Assembly (NCBI RefSeq): GCF_016924655.1
Contig: NZ_JAFFJU010000002.1
Span: forward strand, 1 to 64,000
Source: Sphingomonas arenae
GTDB lineage: Bacteria; Pseudomonadota; Alphaproteobacteria; Sphingomonadales; Sphingomonadaceae
DNA: 64,000 nt
Direction: 5' to 3'
The position numbers and the translations under genes were made by a program. The notes below the pieces were generated by a model, which searched no databases, was not told the DNA's origin, and saw nothing but the letters and a program-made list of their open reading frames with translations. Shown piece after piece: positions 26,389 to 34,440 of this stretch. Position 1 is the first letter of the stretch. Each line of letters opens with the position of its first letter.

Positions 26389-27216
26389 AGCGCTCAGCAG
26401 CAGCTCCTGGCCGTCGATCCAGATCAGCGCGGCGCGGCGCAGGTTCTGGAAGTGCGCGCTGCAGTCTGGACGAAAGGACCGCGGCAATCCCTCGTAACGC
26501 AGTAGGTCATGCTCTACTTCGCTCCAGCCCCGCCGCTGTCCCTGATCGAAGGCTTCGTAGCCCTTCGCGAGCCGCTCCTGCGGGCATCCGAAGTTCGCGA
26601 AGAGTAACGGCTCCATGACCGGCAGATAGCTGAAACGAATGGCCGGGCGCCGCGCAGCCCAGGCGATTTCGGGCCAGTTCAAGGCAGCGAAGGCCGCGGC
26701 AACGGCGGGCTGCACAACAGCTTCCTGTTCCCACTCGAAGAAGGCACCGAACAACTCGCGGCGCTCACGGCTGGTCAGGATTTGCCCGTGCCTGCGTGCG
26801 GAATGGCAGCGGAGAAGGGCCTCCAGCAGCCGCTCGGGCAGGTGCTCGCCGGCGGTCAGACGCAAGGTCGGGTCCGCTGTCAGCATGTAGGAGAAGTATG
26901 TCTCGAAGCAGACTCGCCGGTTGATATCCCGGAACGCCTCGGCAAAGGCGTTCAACGCCGAGCGTGCCTTGTGTCGCCTTGAACCTAGAAAGCGCCACTG
27001 GAGAATACGCCCGGCCTGGAGACCTCTCCTGAAGTAGCCGGCACCCCACAGCGCTCCATGGGCCGCTAGCAACGGAAAGAGGTGGTTGCCTCCGCTATGA
27101 CGAGTCAGATGATGATAGACGATCGCGCGTTGGGCAAAGTCGGAGGTGCGGCCCGCGAGCCTCTCCGCTTCGGAGCGAAGCCTGGCAATCCTCGACCGCA
27201 CGCAACCCTGCAACAT
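26386..27216 (-). CDS. Unrecognised 276-residue protein
   Basis: No named family comes to mind. The protein is rich in Arg, Phe, Trp and His, with no signal peptide or clear membrane helix. Distinct blocks are IVYHHLTRHSGGNHLFPLLA, GALWGAGYFRRGLQAGRI, a mid-protein FAEAFRDINRRVCFETYFSY, and late FSYLPVMEPLLFANFGCPQE. Conserved-looking His and aromatic residues in the first block suggest an enzyme or metal/lipid binding, but that is guesswork. It is convergent with the ABC exporter. The start is uncertain (ATG 27216 or the TTG before it). The TonB-operon terminator lies just downstream of the 5' side. Confidence 0.7.
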   Translation of the reverse strand: MLQGCVRSRIARLRSEAERLAGRTSDFAQRAIVYHHLTRHSGGNHLFPLLAAHGALWGAGYFRRGLQAGRILQWRFLGSRRHKARSALNAFAEAFRDINRRVCFETYFSYMLTADPTLRLTAGEHLPERLLEALLRCHSARRHGQILTSRERRELFGAFFEWEQEAVVQPAVAAAFAALNWPEIAWAARRPAIRFSYLPVMEPLLFANFGCPQERLAKGYEAFDQGQRRGWSEVEHDLLRYEGLPRSFRPDCSAHFQNLRRAALIWIDGQELLLSA

Positions 27217-27256
27217 CAAGCGAGCTTAGGCAGGAGACAGATACAATCGGGTTAAG

Positions 27257-27289
27257 AAAAAAAGGGGCGGCTCCGTGAAGAGCCGCCCC
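27257..27289 (-). terminator. Rho-independent terminator of the TonB-ExbB-ExbD operon
   Basis: GGGGCGGCTC at 27264-27273 pairs perfectly with GAGCCGCCCC at 27280-27289 around a six-base loop. The A-run at 27257-27263 becomes seven T residues after the hairpin when read on the minus strand. It lies about 30 bases past the last exbD stop, the cleanest intrinsic terminator in the window. Confidence 0.93.
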
Positions 27290-27317
27290 AAGGTCTTCGG
27301 GATGGTGGCCCGAAAGA

Positions 27318-27749
27318 TCAGAACTTGGCGTATGCTTCGTTGCCGACGAAACCCATTTTGGAAACGTTGGCCTGTTTGGTGACGACCAGGACTTGATCGA
27401 CCAGTTCATAGCGAGCGTCCGGCTCCGGCTGCAGGTGCAGTTCGGGGACGGGGTTCAGCTGCTGGGTGATGTCCAGGAACTGTCGAAGCTGGACCAGATC
27501 CACCGGGTTGCCGTTCCAGAGCACCTGGCCGGCCTGCGTGACGACGATCTTGTTCTTCACGGGATCAATCGGCGGCGGGTTGCTGCTGTTGTCGTTGACC
27601 GGCAGGTCCAGCTTCACGGCGTGCGTCTGGATGGGGATGGTGATGATCAGCATGATGATCAGCACCAGCATCACGTCGATGAGTGGAGTCGTATTGATCT
27701 CCATCATCGGCTCGCCTTCGGTATTGTTACTCGTGGTCTGCATCGCCAT
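27318..27749 (-). CDS. exbD: ExbD/TolR-type biopolymer transport protein (second copy)
   Basis: 143 residues with one N-terminal membrane helix. INTTPLIDVMLVLIIMLI contains the proton-relay Asp25. The periplasmic domain has VKLDLPVNDN and VVTQAGQVLWNGNPVDL. It harnesses the proton motive force with ExbB to energise TonB. The last gene of the operon, 17 bases after the first exbD. AAGGA is about ten bases before ATG 27749. A longer frame upstream to 27866 overlaps the previous gene and is not used. Confidence 0.93.
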   Translation of the reverse strand: MAMQTTSNNTEGEPMMEINTTPLIDVMLVLIIMLIITIPIQTHAVKLDLPVNDNSSNPPPIDPVKNKIVVTQAGQVLWNGNPVDLVQLRQFLDITQQLNPVPELHLQPEPDARYELVDQVLVVTKQANVSKMGFVGNEAYAKF

Positions 27750-27766
27750 GGCGACGTATCCTTCGC

Positions 27767-28255
27767 TTACAGACGCTCGGCAGCCAGGCCGGGCGGCGGT
27801 TCGGAGATGAAGCCCACACGGGCAAAGCCGGCGCGCTGCATGGTGAACACTGCCCCGCCGACGCACTTGTACGGCGTGTTGATATCACCGCGGATGTGGG
27901 CCTCGGGCATGTTTTCTTCGGTGATGTTCTCGGCGCCACCGACGGCGGCGATCTGGTCTTCCAGCTTCTTGACCGCCCGGTCCAGCAGTTCTTCCGAATT
28001 GACCGGGGTCATGCCCCAGTAGACCTCGCAAGCACCGCCCGGACCACCGCGAACCGTCAGCGAGACGTTCTCCGGCTTGGTCTCGGTCGGCTCGTACGCG
28101 ACCTTCGGAAGCGTGATCGGCACCGTTTCGACCACCACCGGAATGGCGATCAGGAAGATGATGAGCAGAACCAGCATCACGTCGACGAGCGGCGTGGTGT
28201 TGATGTCCGACATCGGGACGTCTTCGCCCTCTTCCTTGCCTACGCTCATTGCCAT
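27767..28255 (-). CDS. exbD: ExbD/TolR-type biopolymer transport protein (first copy, enlarged periplasmic domain)
   Basis: 162 residues with the same membrane helix and Asp25 as the other copy (INTTPLVDVMLVLLIIFLI). The periplasmic part is longer, with a Gly-rich insertion carrying Cys76 (GGPGGACEVYWG) and, 55 residues later, Cys131 (NTPYKCVGG). These could form a disulfide. The C-terminal SEPPPGLAAERL is a short tail. Two unequal ExbD copies downstream of ExbB are common in this group, and this one may act with a particular receptor class or as a heteromer with the second. Confidence 0.92.
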   Translation of the reverse strand: MAMSVGKEEGEDVPMSDINTTPLVDVMLVLLIIFLIAIPVVVETVPITLPKVAYEPTETKPENVSLTVRGGPGGACEVYWGMTPVNSEELLDRAVKKLEDQIAAVGGAENITEENMPEAHIRGDINTPYKCVGGAVFTMQRAGFARVGFISEPPPGLAAERL

Positions 28256-28290
28256 GGAATTACGGCTTTCTCTTGGTTGCTTGTCCGAGG

Positions 28291-28316
28291 CGGGTCGGCG
28301 GCGAACCGCCGACCCG
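28291..28316 (-). promoter_or_regulatory. Perfect 11-bp stem-loop between exbB and exbD
   Basis: CGGGTCGGCGG at 28291-28301 and CCGCCGACCCG at 28306-28316 enclose a four-base loop. It lies in the 75-base gap between exbB and the first exbD. No T-run follows, so it looks like an mRNA-processing or expression-tuning hairpin rather than a full stop. Confidence 0.6.
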
Positions 28317-28330
28317 GTTCTTGGCGATGC

Positions 28331-29185
28331 TTAGCGGCGGTCGACCGTAGTCGTGCCGGTGCCCGAGGCCTGCTGTCCCGTACGGGTGTCGCCAGCCTGC
28401 AGCGGCGCGGAACCGGCCGGGGTCGGAGCCGAACCCGAACGGGTCTGCGAACCGCGAGCGACCGAAGACGAACCCGCAGCGGCAGCGCCGGCAGCGGCCA
28501 TCGACGGCTTCACGCGGCCTTCCGACATGATGTAGCCGTGCAGGTCGTTCGTGAAGGCCGCGAGGTCCTCCATGATCGACTTGTTGCGGCGGATCAGCCA
28601 GTTGTAGGCGAGCACGGCCGGAACGGCCACGACGAGACCGAGAGCGGTCATGATCAGCGCTTCACCGACCGGACCGGCAACGGTGCCGATGGAGGCCTGG
28701 CCGGCAGCGCCGATCTTGATGAGGGCGCGGTAGATGCCGACCACGGTGCCGAACAGACCGATGAACGGTGCCGTCGAACCCACGGTCGCGAGGAAGGCCA
28801 GGCCTTCGCCGAGACGGGCGCCGATCGAACCCTGCGAGCGGGCGAGGCTGTTGGCCATCCAGTCGTGCTGGTCGATCGGGTTGGTCAGCTTTCCGTGCTG
28901 GTCCTGGGCGACGAGCGCGTCGTCCACGATCGCGCGGTAGGCGCTCTTCTGGTCGAGCTTGGACGCCGCTTCCTTGAGGTTGGCGGAGTTCCAGAAGCTG
29001 GAACGGACCTTGCGGCCCTGGCTGATGATCTTCTGCTGTTCAAAAAGCTTGGTGAACAGGATGTAGAACGAGAAGACCGACATGGCGACGAGGATGATGA
29101 AGGTTGCCCAGGAAATGAGGCCGCCTTCATTCAATGCCTGCATCAGGCCATACGGGTTTCCGCCGTTTGCTGCGGGAGCTGCCAT
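28331..29185 (-). CDS. exbB: ExbB/MotA/TolQ-type proton channel protein
   Basis: 284 residues. Three membrane helices: about 24-45 (SWATFIILVAMSVFSFYILF), about 138-160 (TVGSTAPFIGLFGTVVGIYR, the MotA/TolQ signature) and about 178-203 (EALIMTALGLVVAVPAVLAY). The C-terminal 55 residues are Ala/Gly/Ser/Thr-rich and low complexity, an extension absent from classical ExbB. It forms the stator channel with ExbD. Second gene of the operon, 45 bases after tonB. Confidence 0.93.
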   Translation of the reverse strand: MAAPAANGGNPYGLMQALNEGGLISWATFIILVAMSVFSFYILFTKLFEQQKIISQGRKVRSSFWNSANLKEAASKLDQKSAYRAIVDDALVAQDQHGKLTNPIDQHDWMANSLARSQGSIGARLGEGLAFLATVGSTAPFIGLFGTVVGIYRALIKIGAAGQASIGTVAGPVGEALIMTALGLVVAVPAVLAYNWLIRRNKSIMEDLAAFTNDLHGYIMSEGRVKPSMAAAGAAAAGSSSVARGSQTRSGSAPTPAGSAPLQAGDTRTGQQASGTGTTTVDRR

Positions 29186-29230
29186 AGTCTCGACTTTCCT
29201 AGTTAGAAGCTGGGTATCCGGGTTTGGTGC

Positions 29231-29911
29231 TTATTCGTCCACGAGCTGCCAACGGATCGGCGGCGTGGAATAGGAGTCCGTGATCGGTTGACCGTTCTGG
29301 TCCTTCGCCGGCGTGAACCGGGCGCGACGACGAAGGATATTGCATGTCGCCTGGTCGAGAGAAGAGTTGCCCGTCGACCGGGTGATGCTGCAGCCAGTGA
29401 CCCGTCCATCGGGACCGATTGTCAGCGATGCCTGAGCCGTCCCTTCGGCACCGTCGCGCTGCGCAGCGCTCGGGTAATCGTCCGCGCTGAACAAGGTCCG
29501 CACGTCGCCGCGAGCTCTGGCGGCCTGCTGGACCCGTGGAGCCGGCGGTGCCGGCGGCGGCGGCGGCGCGATCGCGGGCGGAGCCGGGATCGGGTTTACC
29601 ACACGCGGCGGCGCATTATCGACCGACTGAATGGGCGGTGGCGGCGCGACGTTGGTGCGGACTAGGGGCGGCGGTGCCACGGGCGGCGGCTCCGTCTGCG
29701 GGACCTCTTCCGGCGGGGGCGGCGGCTCCTCCGGCGGGGGCGGCGGTTCGTCCTCGACGTCGAACGTCTTCAGGTCTTCCGCGGCCTTCTTGATGACATT
29801 GTAGGCGAGCCCGGTAATCAACGCGTAGCCAAGCAACGCGTGCAGGAGTGCGACGATCACGATCGCCACCGTCCTGTTGGAGCTCATTTGCCTGCGATTG
29901 GCGTAAGACAT
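29231..29911 (-). CDS. tonB: TonB energy-transducing protein
   Basis: 226 residues from ATG 29911. An N-terminal anchor (about 14-33) contains VALLHALLGYALIT with the conserved His, then a Pro-rich periplasm-spanning region (about 47-135, with PPPPEEPPPPPEEVP), then the C-terminal TonB domain (about 155-226) with ASLTIGPDGRVTGCSITRST and ARFTPAKDQNGQP. It carries energy to outer-membrane receptors. First gene of tonB-exbB-exbD-exbD. The longer frame to 29947 lacks a good ribosome-binding site. I saw no convincing Fur site in 29912-30101. Confidence 0.93.
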   Translation of the reverse strand: MSYANRRQMSSNRTVAIVIVALLHALLGYALITGLAYNVIKKAAEDLKTFDVEDEPPPPPEEPPPPPEEVPQTEPPPVAPPPLVRTNVAPPPPIQSVDNAPPRVVNPIPAPPAIAPPPPPAPPAPRVQQAARARGDVRTLFSADDYPSAAQRDGAEGTAQASLTIGPDGRVTGCSITRSTGNSSLDQATCNILRRRARFTPAKDQNGQPITDSYSTPPIRWQLVDE

Positions 29912-30101
29912 CCTGCCGCAATTCTCCTCAGGTGGACCTTCCACCACCCACCCGGAACCGCAGCTTCACTGAAAGCCGCAAGACCATCGGGGCGGGCCGA
30001 CGTATCAACATATCATCGGCAGGCCGGCGCGCTTCCTTAATGTGGCCTCAATGGCGGCGCAACGAGTTTGTTCCAGACCTGCAAGCGATGGAACCGCCAG
30101 A

Positions 30102-30530
30102 CTAGCGGTTATACTCCGAAAATGACGATAATTCGACACCCACGCCTTGTGCGCCCGGATAGATGTCGGGCTTGCATGTGGCGACCTTGAGCGCGCGAAC
30201 CCCGGACCGGGCAGCAATCCAGTCGTACACCTCCGCAGCGAGGGTTTCCTGGAGGTTGAACCGTTTGGCCGACGCGATTCGCTCGATTTCCAGCTTCAGG
30301 TGATCGTAGTTCCAGGCATGCGCCTCGCTGTCGGCTGACGGAACCTGAGCGGGGTCCAGCCAGACCTCCACGCTGACGAGCAGCCGCTGTGGAGTCCCGA
30401 TCTCGAAGTGGTGGAAGCCGATGTCCGTCATGACCTCAAGGGAGTCGAGGTGGATCTTGAACGACTGGACGCGGAGAGACGCGGGCACGAGCCCCTCGAG
30501 GCGGGGCGTAAAAGGCAAGATATCGCTCAT
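30102..30530 (-). CDS. folB: FolB-type dihydroneopterin aldolase
   Basis: 142 residues. The FolB fold is shown by DIGFHHFEIGTPQRLLVSVE, then NYDHLKLEIERIA, then FNLQETLAAEVYDWI with the conserved Glu, and ALKVATCKPDIYPGAQGVGV. It cleaves dihydroneopterin in folate synthesis, or may act as an epimerase/aldolase on related pterins. The start overlaps the stop of the upstream reductase (ATGA), so the two are coupled. A much longer frame (to 31409) is antisense shadow upstream of this start. It ends before the gap leading to tonB. Confidence 0.9.
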   Translation of the reverse strand: MSDILPFTPRLEGLVPASLRVQSFKIHLDSLEVMTDIGFHHFEIGTPQRLLVSVEVWLDPAQVPSADSEAHAWNYDHLKLEIERIASAKRFNLQETLAAEVYDWIAARSGVRALKVATCKPDIYPGAQGVGVELSSFSEYNR

Positions 30531-31252
30531 CGGGGAAGGTCCAGAAATTGAACATCTCGGGCGAGCGCGAGAAAGCGCTGCCCACCATCGATGGTCAGCA
30601 CCTCGCCGGTAATTGTCGGGGAGTCCAGCAGAAAGCGGACAGCCGCGAGAACCTGGGCCGGATCCACCCCGCGACCGAGCGGGTTGTGCGCGTGAGCCGC
30701 CGCAAAGTTCTCCGCGGTCTGCTCGCCCGAAGGCAGCATCAATGCGGGCGCCACGCCGTTCACGCGGATGCCTTGGCTTGCATATGCCCGGGCGGTCAGT
30801 TCGGTGAGGCAGGCCAGAGCCGCCTTGGAGAGGGTGTAGCTCAGGAAGTCCGGGTTCTGCGCCCGCAGCTTTGCATCGAGGATGTTGACGATCAGCCGAT
30901 CTCCGGTTCCGCCCGCCAAGGCGAAGCGCTCGCTGAGAAGCGCGGGGGCGCGGACGTTCACGCCCATGTGGAGGTCGAACTCCCGGCTCGAGAAGGCGCC
31001 GACTTTGTCGTGAGCGAATCGGGCGGCATTGTTCACGAGCAGGAGGGGCTGCTCGGGACAGGCCGCCAGGATCCGCTCCGCGCAATCGGGCTCCAGCAGA
31101 TCCGCCGCGACCTTGATGGATCCGGACGGAACATCGTCGGGGGCATGATGGACGTGCGCGACCACCTGCCATCCTGCCTCCGCCAGTCCTTGCGCCAGGG
31201 TCCGTCCGACACGCTTGCCGGCCCCGGTCACGATCGCCACACGTTTCTGCAT
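30527..31252 (-). CDS. folM: Pteridine-reductase-like SDR (FolM type)
   Basis: 241-residue Rossmann reductase. The cofactor motif TGAGKRVGR resembles FolM/PTR1 in having basic residues that favour NADPH. The YxxxK pair is Tyr139 and Lys143 in LSYTLSKAAL. At the position of the usual catalytic Ser, 13 residues before the Tyr, there is Asp126 (NILDAKL), the substitution known from PTR1-type pteridine reductases. With folB overlapping downstream, a role as dihydromonapterin or dihydrofolate reductase is likely. The gene symbol is by analogy. Confidence 0.85.
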   Translation of the reverse strand: MQKRVAIVTGAGKRVGRTLAQGLAEAGWQVVAHVHHAPDDVPSGSIKVAADLLEPDCAERILAACPEQPLLLVNNAARFAHDKVGAFSSREFDLHMGVNVRAPALLSERFALAGGTGDRLIVNILDAKLRAQNPDFLSYTLSKAALACLTELTARAYASQGIRVNGVAPALMLPSGEQTAENFAAAHAHNPLGRGVDPAQVLAAVRFLLDSPTITGEVLTIDGGQRFLALARDVQFLDLPR

Positions 31253-31302
31253 CGCCCATAACTGCCTTGCGCACGGACCACGCGCAATGACAGAGGGGAT
31301 CG

Positions 31303-31866
31303 ATGCCCGAGAGCCAGCCACCCCTCCCCACCGCGTCCATGAGCCTTGCCGAGATCGCGCAGGCCCTCGCCGAGCGCCGCCTGCCGCCGGTGGAGCAGTG
31401 GAATCCCACGCACTGTGGCCACAGCGGGATGCGGATCGCGAGAGACGGCAGCTGGTTTCACGAGGGAGAGCCGATCCGGCGGCCGGCGATGGTGCGCCTG
31501 TTCTCGACGGTTCTGCGCCGGGAGCCTGATGGTAGCCACGTGCTCGTGACCCCGGCCGAGAAGCTATCGATCGATGTCGATCTCGCGCCGTTCGTTGCAA
31601 CTGCGTTGAAGAGCGAGGGCGACGGCCGGGAGCGGCGGATCGCGTTCGAACTCAACACCGGGGATGCGGTGATCATTGGTCCGTCGCACCCGCTTCGGGT
31701 CGTCAAGGACAGTGCGGGGCCCATACCGCTGGTCGCGGTGCGTGGCGGCCTGGAGGCCTCGCTCACCCGGTCCGTCTACTACGAGCTGGCAGAACTCGCT
31801 CTTGCGGACGGTTCTGAGCCACCGGGGATCTGGAGCGATGGCGCATTCTTCATGCTGACAGCATGA
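31303..31866 (+). CDS. DUF1285 protein
   Basis: 187 residues, soluble, two-part beta-rich layout of DUF1285. Conserved stretches are PPVEQWNPTHCGHSGMRI, ARDGSWFHEGEPIRRPAMVR, LFSTVLRREPDG, and late SVYYELAELAL with GIWSDGAFFML at the end. The function of the family is unknown. It begins a tight three-gene group with the NUDIX and CCA genes, overlapping the NUDIX start by ATGA, a common alphaproteobacterial arrangement. Confidence 0.88.
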   Translation: MPESQPPLPTASMSLAEIAQALAERRLPPVEQWNPTHCGHSGMRIARDGSWFHEGEPIRRPAMVRLFSTVLRREPDGSHVLVTPAEKLSIDVDLAPFVATALKSEGDGRERRIAFELNTGDAVIIGPSHPLRVVKDSAGPIPLVAVRGGLEASLTRSVYYELAELALADGSEPPGIWSDGAFFMLTA

Positions 31867-32450
31867 CGCTGGTTGAAGAGCTGCGCGCTGCGCTAGTCCG
31901 CCCGGCGCCCGCGACCCTCCTCCCAGGCGACCTGATCGAAGGTGATACGATTGACGCCAAACCGGCTGCGGTGCTGATCGCAGTGACGGATCGCGACGAG
32001 CCTGGCGTTCTGCTCACCGTCCGAAGGGAGCACCTTCGGACCCACGCCGGTCAGGTGGCATTCCCCGGAGGGCGGATCGACCCGACCGATGCGGATATCG
32101 CCGCAGCCGCCCTGCGTGAGGCGGAGGAAGAGATCGGGCTGCCTCCGTTTGCAGCCACGGTCTGGGGAACCGCGGATTCCTATCGGACGATCACGGGCTA
32201 TGTGGTGACCCCAGTGCTAGCCACCATTCCGCCCGATCTGCCGCTTGCGCCGCACGAAGCGGAGGTTGCCGACTGGTTCGAGGCGCCGCTTGCCTTTCTG
32301 CTCGACCCCGCCAATCAGCGCGCGGTCGAAATGGAATATCGCGGACGAATGCGGACCTACTATCAAATCGATTGGGAAGGCCGCCACATCTGGGGCGCAA
32401 CCGCAGCCATGCTGGTGAACCTGACCCGAAGGCTCGGCCGTTGGAGCTGA
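31863..32450 (+). CDS. NUDIX hydrolase, CoA pyrophosphatase type
   Basis: 195 residues. The NUDIX box is seen as FPGGRIDPTD followed by ALREAEEEIGL, with the metal-binding REAEEE core. The PGGR-D-P-T-D pattern and the length match the CoA diphosphatase subgroup (NUDT7/8-like), which splits CoA into 4'-phosphopantetheine and 3',5'-ADP. The substrate remains an inference. It overlaps the upstream DUF1285 stop and runs into the CCA transferase start. Confidence 0.88.
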   Translation: MTLVEELRAALVRPAPATLLPGDLIEGDTIDAKPAAVLIAVTDRDEPGVLLTVRREHLRTHAGQVAFPGGRIDPTDADIAAAALREAEEEIGLPPFAATVWGTADSYRTITGYVVTPVLATIPPDLPLAPHEAEVADWFEAPLAFLLDPANQRAVEMEYRGRMRTYYQIDWEGRHIWGATAAMLVNLTRRLGRWS

Positions 32451-33622
32451 AACGTCTCGAGGAGTTGGGCTCTCGCCCCGGCATTCCGATGCTGCTGCAG
32501 GCCCTCGGCCCCGGCCAGGCGCGGTTCGTGGGCGGCGCCGTCAGGGACTCGCTGCTCGGGCTTGAGGCCAAGGACCTGGACGTCGCCACTCCGCTCAGCC
32601 CCTACGAGGTCATGCGAGCCCTTGGCGCTGTCGGGATCAAGGTCGTGCCGACGGGGATCACGCATGGCACCGTCACGGCCATCAGCGATGGCCAGGTGGT
32701 GGAGATCACGACCTTGCGTTCGGACGTCACCACCGACGGACGGCGAGCCACGGTGGCCTTCACGGACGACTGGCAGCAGGATGCGGCGCGACGGGACTTC
32801 ACCATCAATGCCCTGTTCGCGGACCCGCAAACCGGTGAGCTGTTCGACTATTTCGATGGGCTGGCCGACTTGCGGGACCATCGGGTGCGGTTCATCGGCG
32901 ATCCCCTGACCCGCATCGCCGAGGATCACCTTCGGATCCTGCGCTTCTTCCGCTTCCACGCTCGCTTCGGAAAGGGGCAACCCGACGAGGCCGGACTTCG
33001 AGCCTGCGTCCTGCGCGCGAACGATCTGATGGCCCTCTCACGCGAACGGATTGCCGACGAGTTGCTCAAGCTGCTTGCCCACCCGGACCCGGCGGCAACC
33101 GTGAGCATCATGGTCGAGCATGGCGTCCTTGCGTCCGTCCTGCCCGAGATCGAGCAGTCCGCCCTCCCCCGCCTCGAGCGCCTGGTCCAGGCAGAGCAAC
33201 AATCTGGTATCGTGCCCGACGGATTGCGGCGGCTGGCCAGCCTGATCCCTTGCGATCCTGCGCTGGCGGAAAAGATCGCCGCACGTCTCAAGTTGTCCAA
33301 CCGTGACCGAAAGCGGCTCGCGAGCGCAGTTCAGGCCGAGCTCGATCTCAATCCGCGGGCGCTAAGCTACCGGATCGGCACGGAGAGCGCGATCGACCGA
33401 CTCCTGCTCGCTGGTTTAGCGGAACAAGCGGCTTCGGTCGCACACTGGGACCCACCTCGGCTCCCCATTGGCGGCGGAGTGTTGATCCACAAAGGGCTGG
33501 CGCCCGGACCCGCCGTGGCGAAGACCTTGAAGATCATCGAGCACCAATGGGTGGAGCGTGGGTTTCCCCAAGGTCCTGAGTTCGACGCGATCGTCAGTGA
33601 GGTGTTGGCGGCCGAGGCCTGA
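32441..33622 (+). CDS. cca: CCA-adding tRNA nucleotidyltransferase
   Basis: 393 residues from TTG 32441, which overlaps the NUDIX stop by ten bases and has GAAGG about nine bases upstream. The class II nucleotidyltransferase head has RFVGGAVRDSLLG and KDLDVAT with the metal-binding Asp pair, then RRDFTINALFAD, LRDHRVRFIGDP and EDHLRILRFFRFHARFG. The rest is the helical tRNA-binding body. It adds or repairs the 3' CCA end of tRNA. An essential or near-essential housekeeping gene. Confidence 0.95.
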   Translation: MELKRLEELGSRPGIPMLLQALGPGQARFVGGAVRDSLLGLEAKDLDVATPLSPYEVMRALGAVGIKVVPTGITHGTVTAISDGQVVEITTLRSDVTTDGRRATVAFTDDWQQDAARRDFTINALFADPQTGELFDYFDGLADLRDHRVRFIGDPLTRIAEDHLRILRFFRFHARFGKGQPDEAGLRACVLRANDLMALSRERIADELLKLLAHPDPAATVSIMVEHGVLASVLPEIEQSALPRLERLVQAEQQSGIVPDGLRRLASLIPCDPALAEKIAARLKLSNRDRKRLASAVQAELDLNPRALSYRIGTESAIDRLLLAGLAEQAASVAHWDPPRLPIGGGVLIHKGLAPGPAVAKTLKIIEHQWVERGFPQGPEFDAIVSEVLAAEA

Positions 33623-33656
33623 AGGTCGCCGGCATTCGGGAGTGTGCCGGCGACCT
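33623..33656. terminator. Bidirectional hairpin between cca and fasciclin gene
   Basis: AGGTCGCCGGCA at 33623-33634 pairs perfectly with TGCCGGCGACCT at 33645-33656 around ten bases. It starts right at the cca stop and also follows the convergent fasciclin gene, so it probably terminates both. Confidence 0.75.
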
Positions 33657-33668
33657 CCGCCGGGCAGA

Positions 33669-34202
33669 TCAGCCCGGAATGGATACGGCGTCGGTCACGT
33701 GGACCACGCCATTGCCGGTCTCGAGGTCGGCCGTGGTCACCGTCGCTTCGCCACCCTTCTCGTCACGGATGACGACCTTGCCCTCCTTCAGGATCGCCGT
33801 GAGCGGACTGCCTTCGACCGTGGTCAGGCTCGCCTGTCCGCCGCCTGCGTTGATCTGGCCCACCAGGTCCGCTGCCTTCACCTTGCCCGAGACGACATGG
33901 TAGGTCAGCACGGTCCGCAGCTGGTCGCGATTGGCCGGTTCGAGCAGGGTCTGAACAGTACCGGCAGGAAGCTTCGCAAAAGCCGCATCGGTCGGCGCAA
34001 AGACCGTGAAGGGCCCCTTCCCCGCAAGTGTGCTGGTCAGTCCCGCGGCATTGACGGCCTGCACCAACGTCTTGTGGTCTGGCGACGAGGCTGCCGCGGA
34101 CACGATCGTTCCCTTGCCCTTGTGGTCGTGCGCGACGGCAGGCTGAGTGGCAGCGAGGAGCCCGACGGCGGCGGCAAGAGAGAAGAATCGCAGGCGTGAC
34201 AT
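33669..34202 (-). CDS. Secreted fasciclin (FAS1) domain protein
   Basis: 177 residues with a signal peptide (LRFFSLAAAVGLLAATQPAVA) and one FAS1 domain. The H1 motif GPFTVFAPTDAAFAKLP and the H2-like VLTYHVVSGKVKAAD are both present, followed by VHVTDAVSIPG at the end. It is a periplasmic or extracellular adhesion-like module whose ligand is unknown. No operon partner is nearby. The LOV regulator gene is upstream on the same strand, separated by 238 bases and a strong hairpin. Confidence 0.92.
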   Translation of the reverse strand: MSRLRFFSLAAAVGLLAATQPAVAHDHKGKGTIVSAAASSPDHKTLVQAVNAAGLTSTLAGKGPFTVFAPTDAAFAKLPAGTVQTLLEPANRDQLRTVLTYHVVSGKVKAADLVGQINAGGGQASLTTVEGSPLTAILKEGKVVIRDEKGGEATVTTADLETGNGVVHVTDAVSIPG

Positions 34203-34315
34203 GTCGTTTCCTTTCCTGAGTTGCGTGAGGCAACGGACCGGAGGTGGGAAGCGAGCCGCAGCTCAGCGATATGGGCTATGGCCGGTACGGTTGACGCGGG
34301 CAGCAGGCACGCAAA

Positions 34316-34351
34316 GCGCCGGCCGAGGATAGGGGAACGCTCGGCCGGCGC
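34316..34351 (-). terminator. Strong hairpin downstream of the LOV regulator
   Basis: GCGCCGGCCGAG at 34316-34327 and CTCGGCCGGCGC at 34340-34351 form a 12-base perfect stem around a 12-base loop. It follows the LOV-HTH gene on the minus strand and separates it from the fasciclin gene. Only a short T stretch follows. Confidence 0.7.
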
Positions 34352-34440
34352 CTGGCTCGTGCTTGCGGGAGGCGAGCCATGTCACTGTGTCTCATAGTCT
34401 TTAGCGATGGACCATACGGCTGAAGGTCCTAGTCGCAGGA

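Noticed and set aside
30531-31409. Upstream extension of the folB frame
   Set aside because: It runs through the coupled reductase gene in another frame and adds only Arg-rich shadow sequence before the FolB start.
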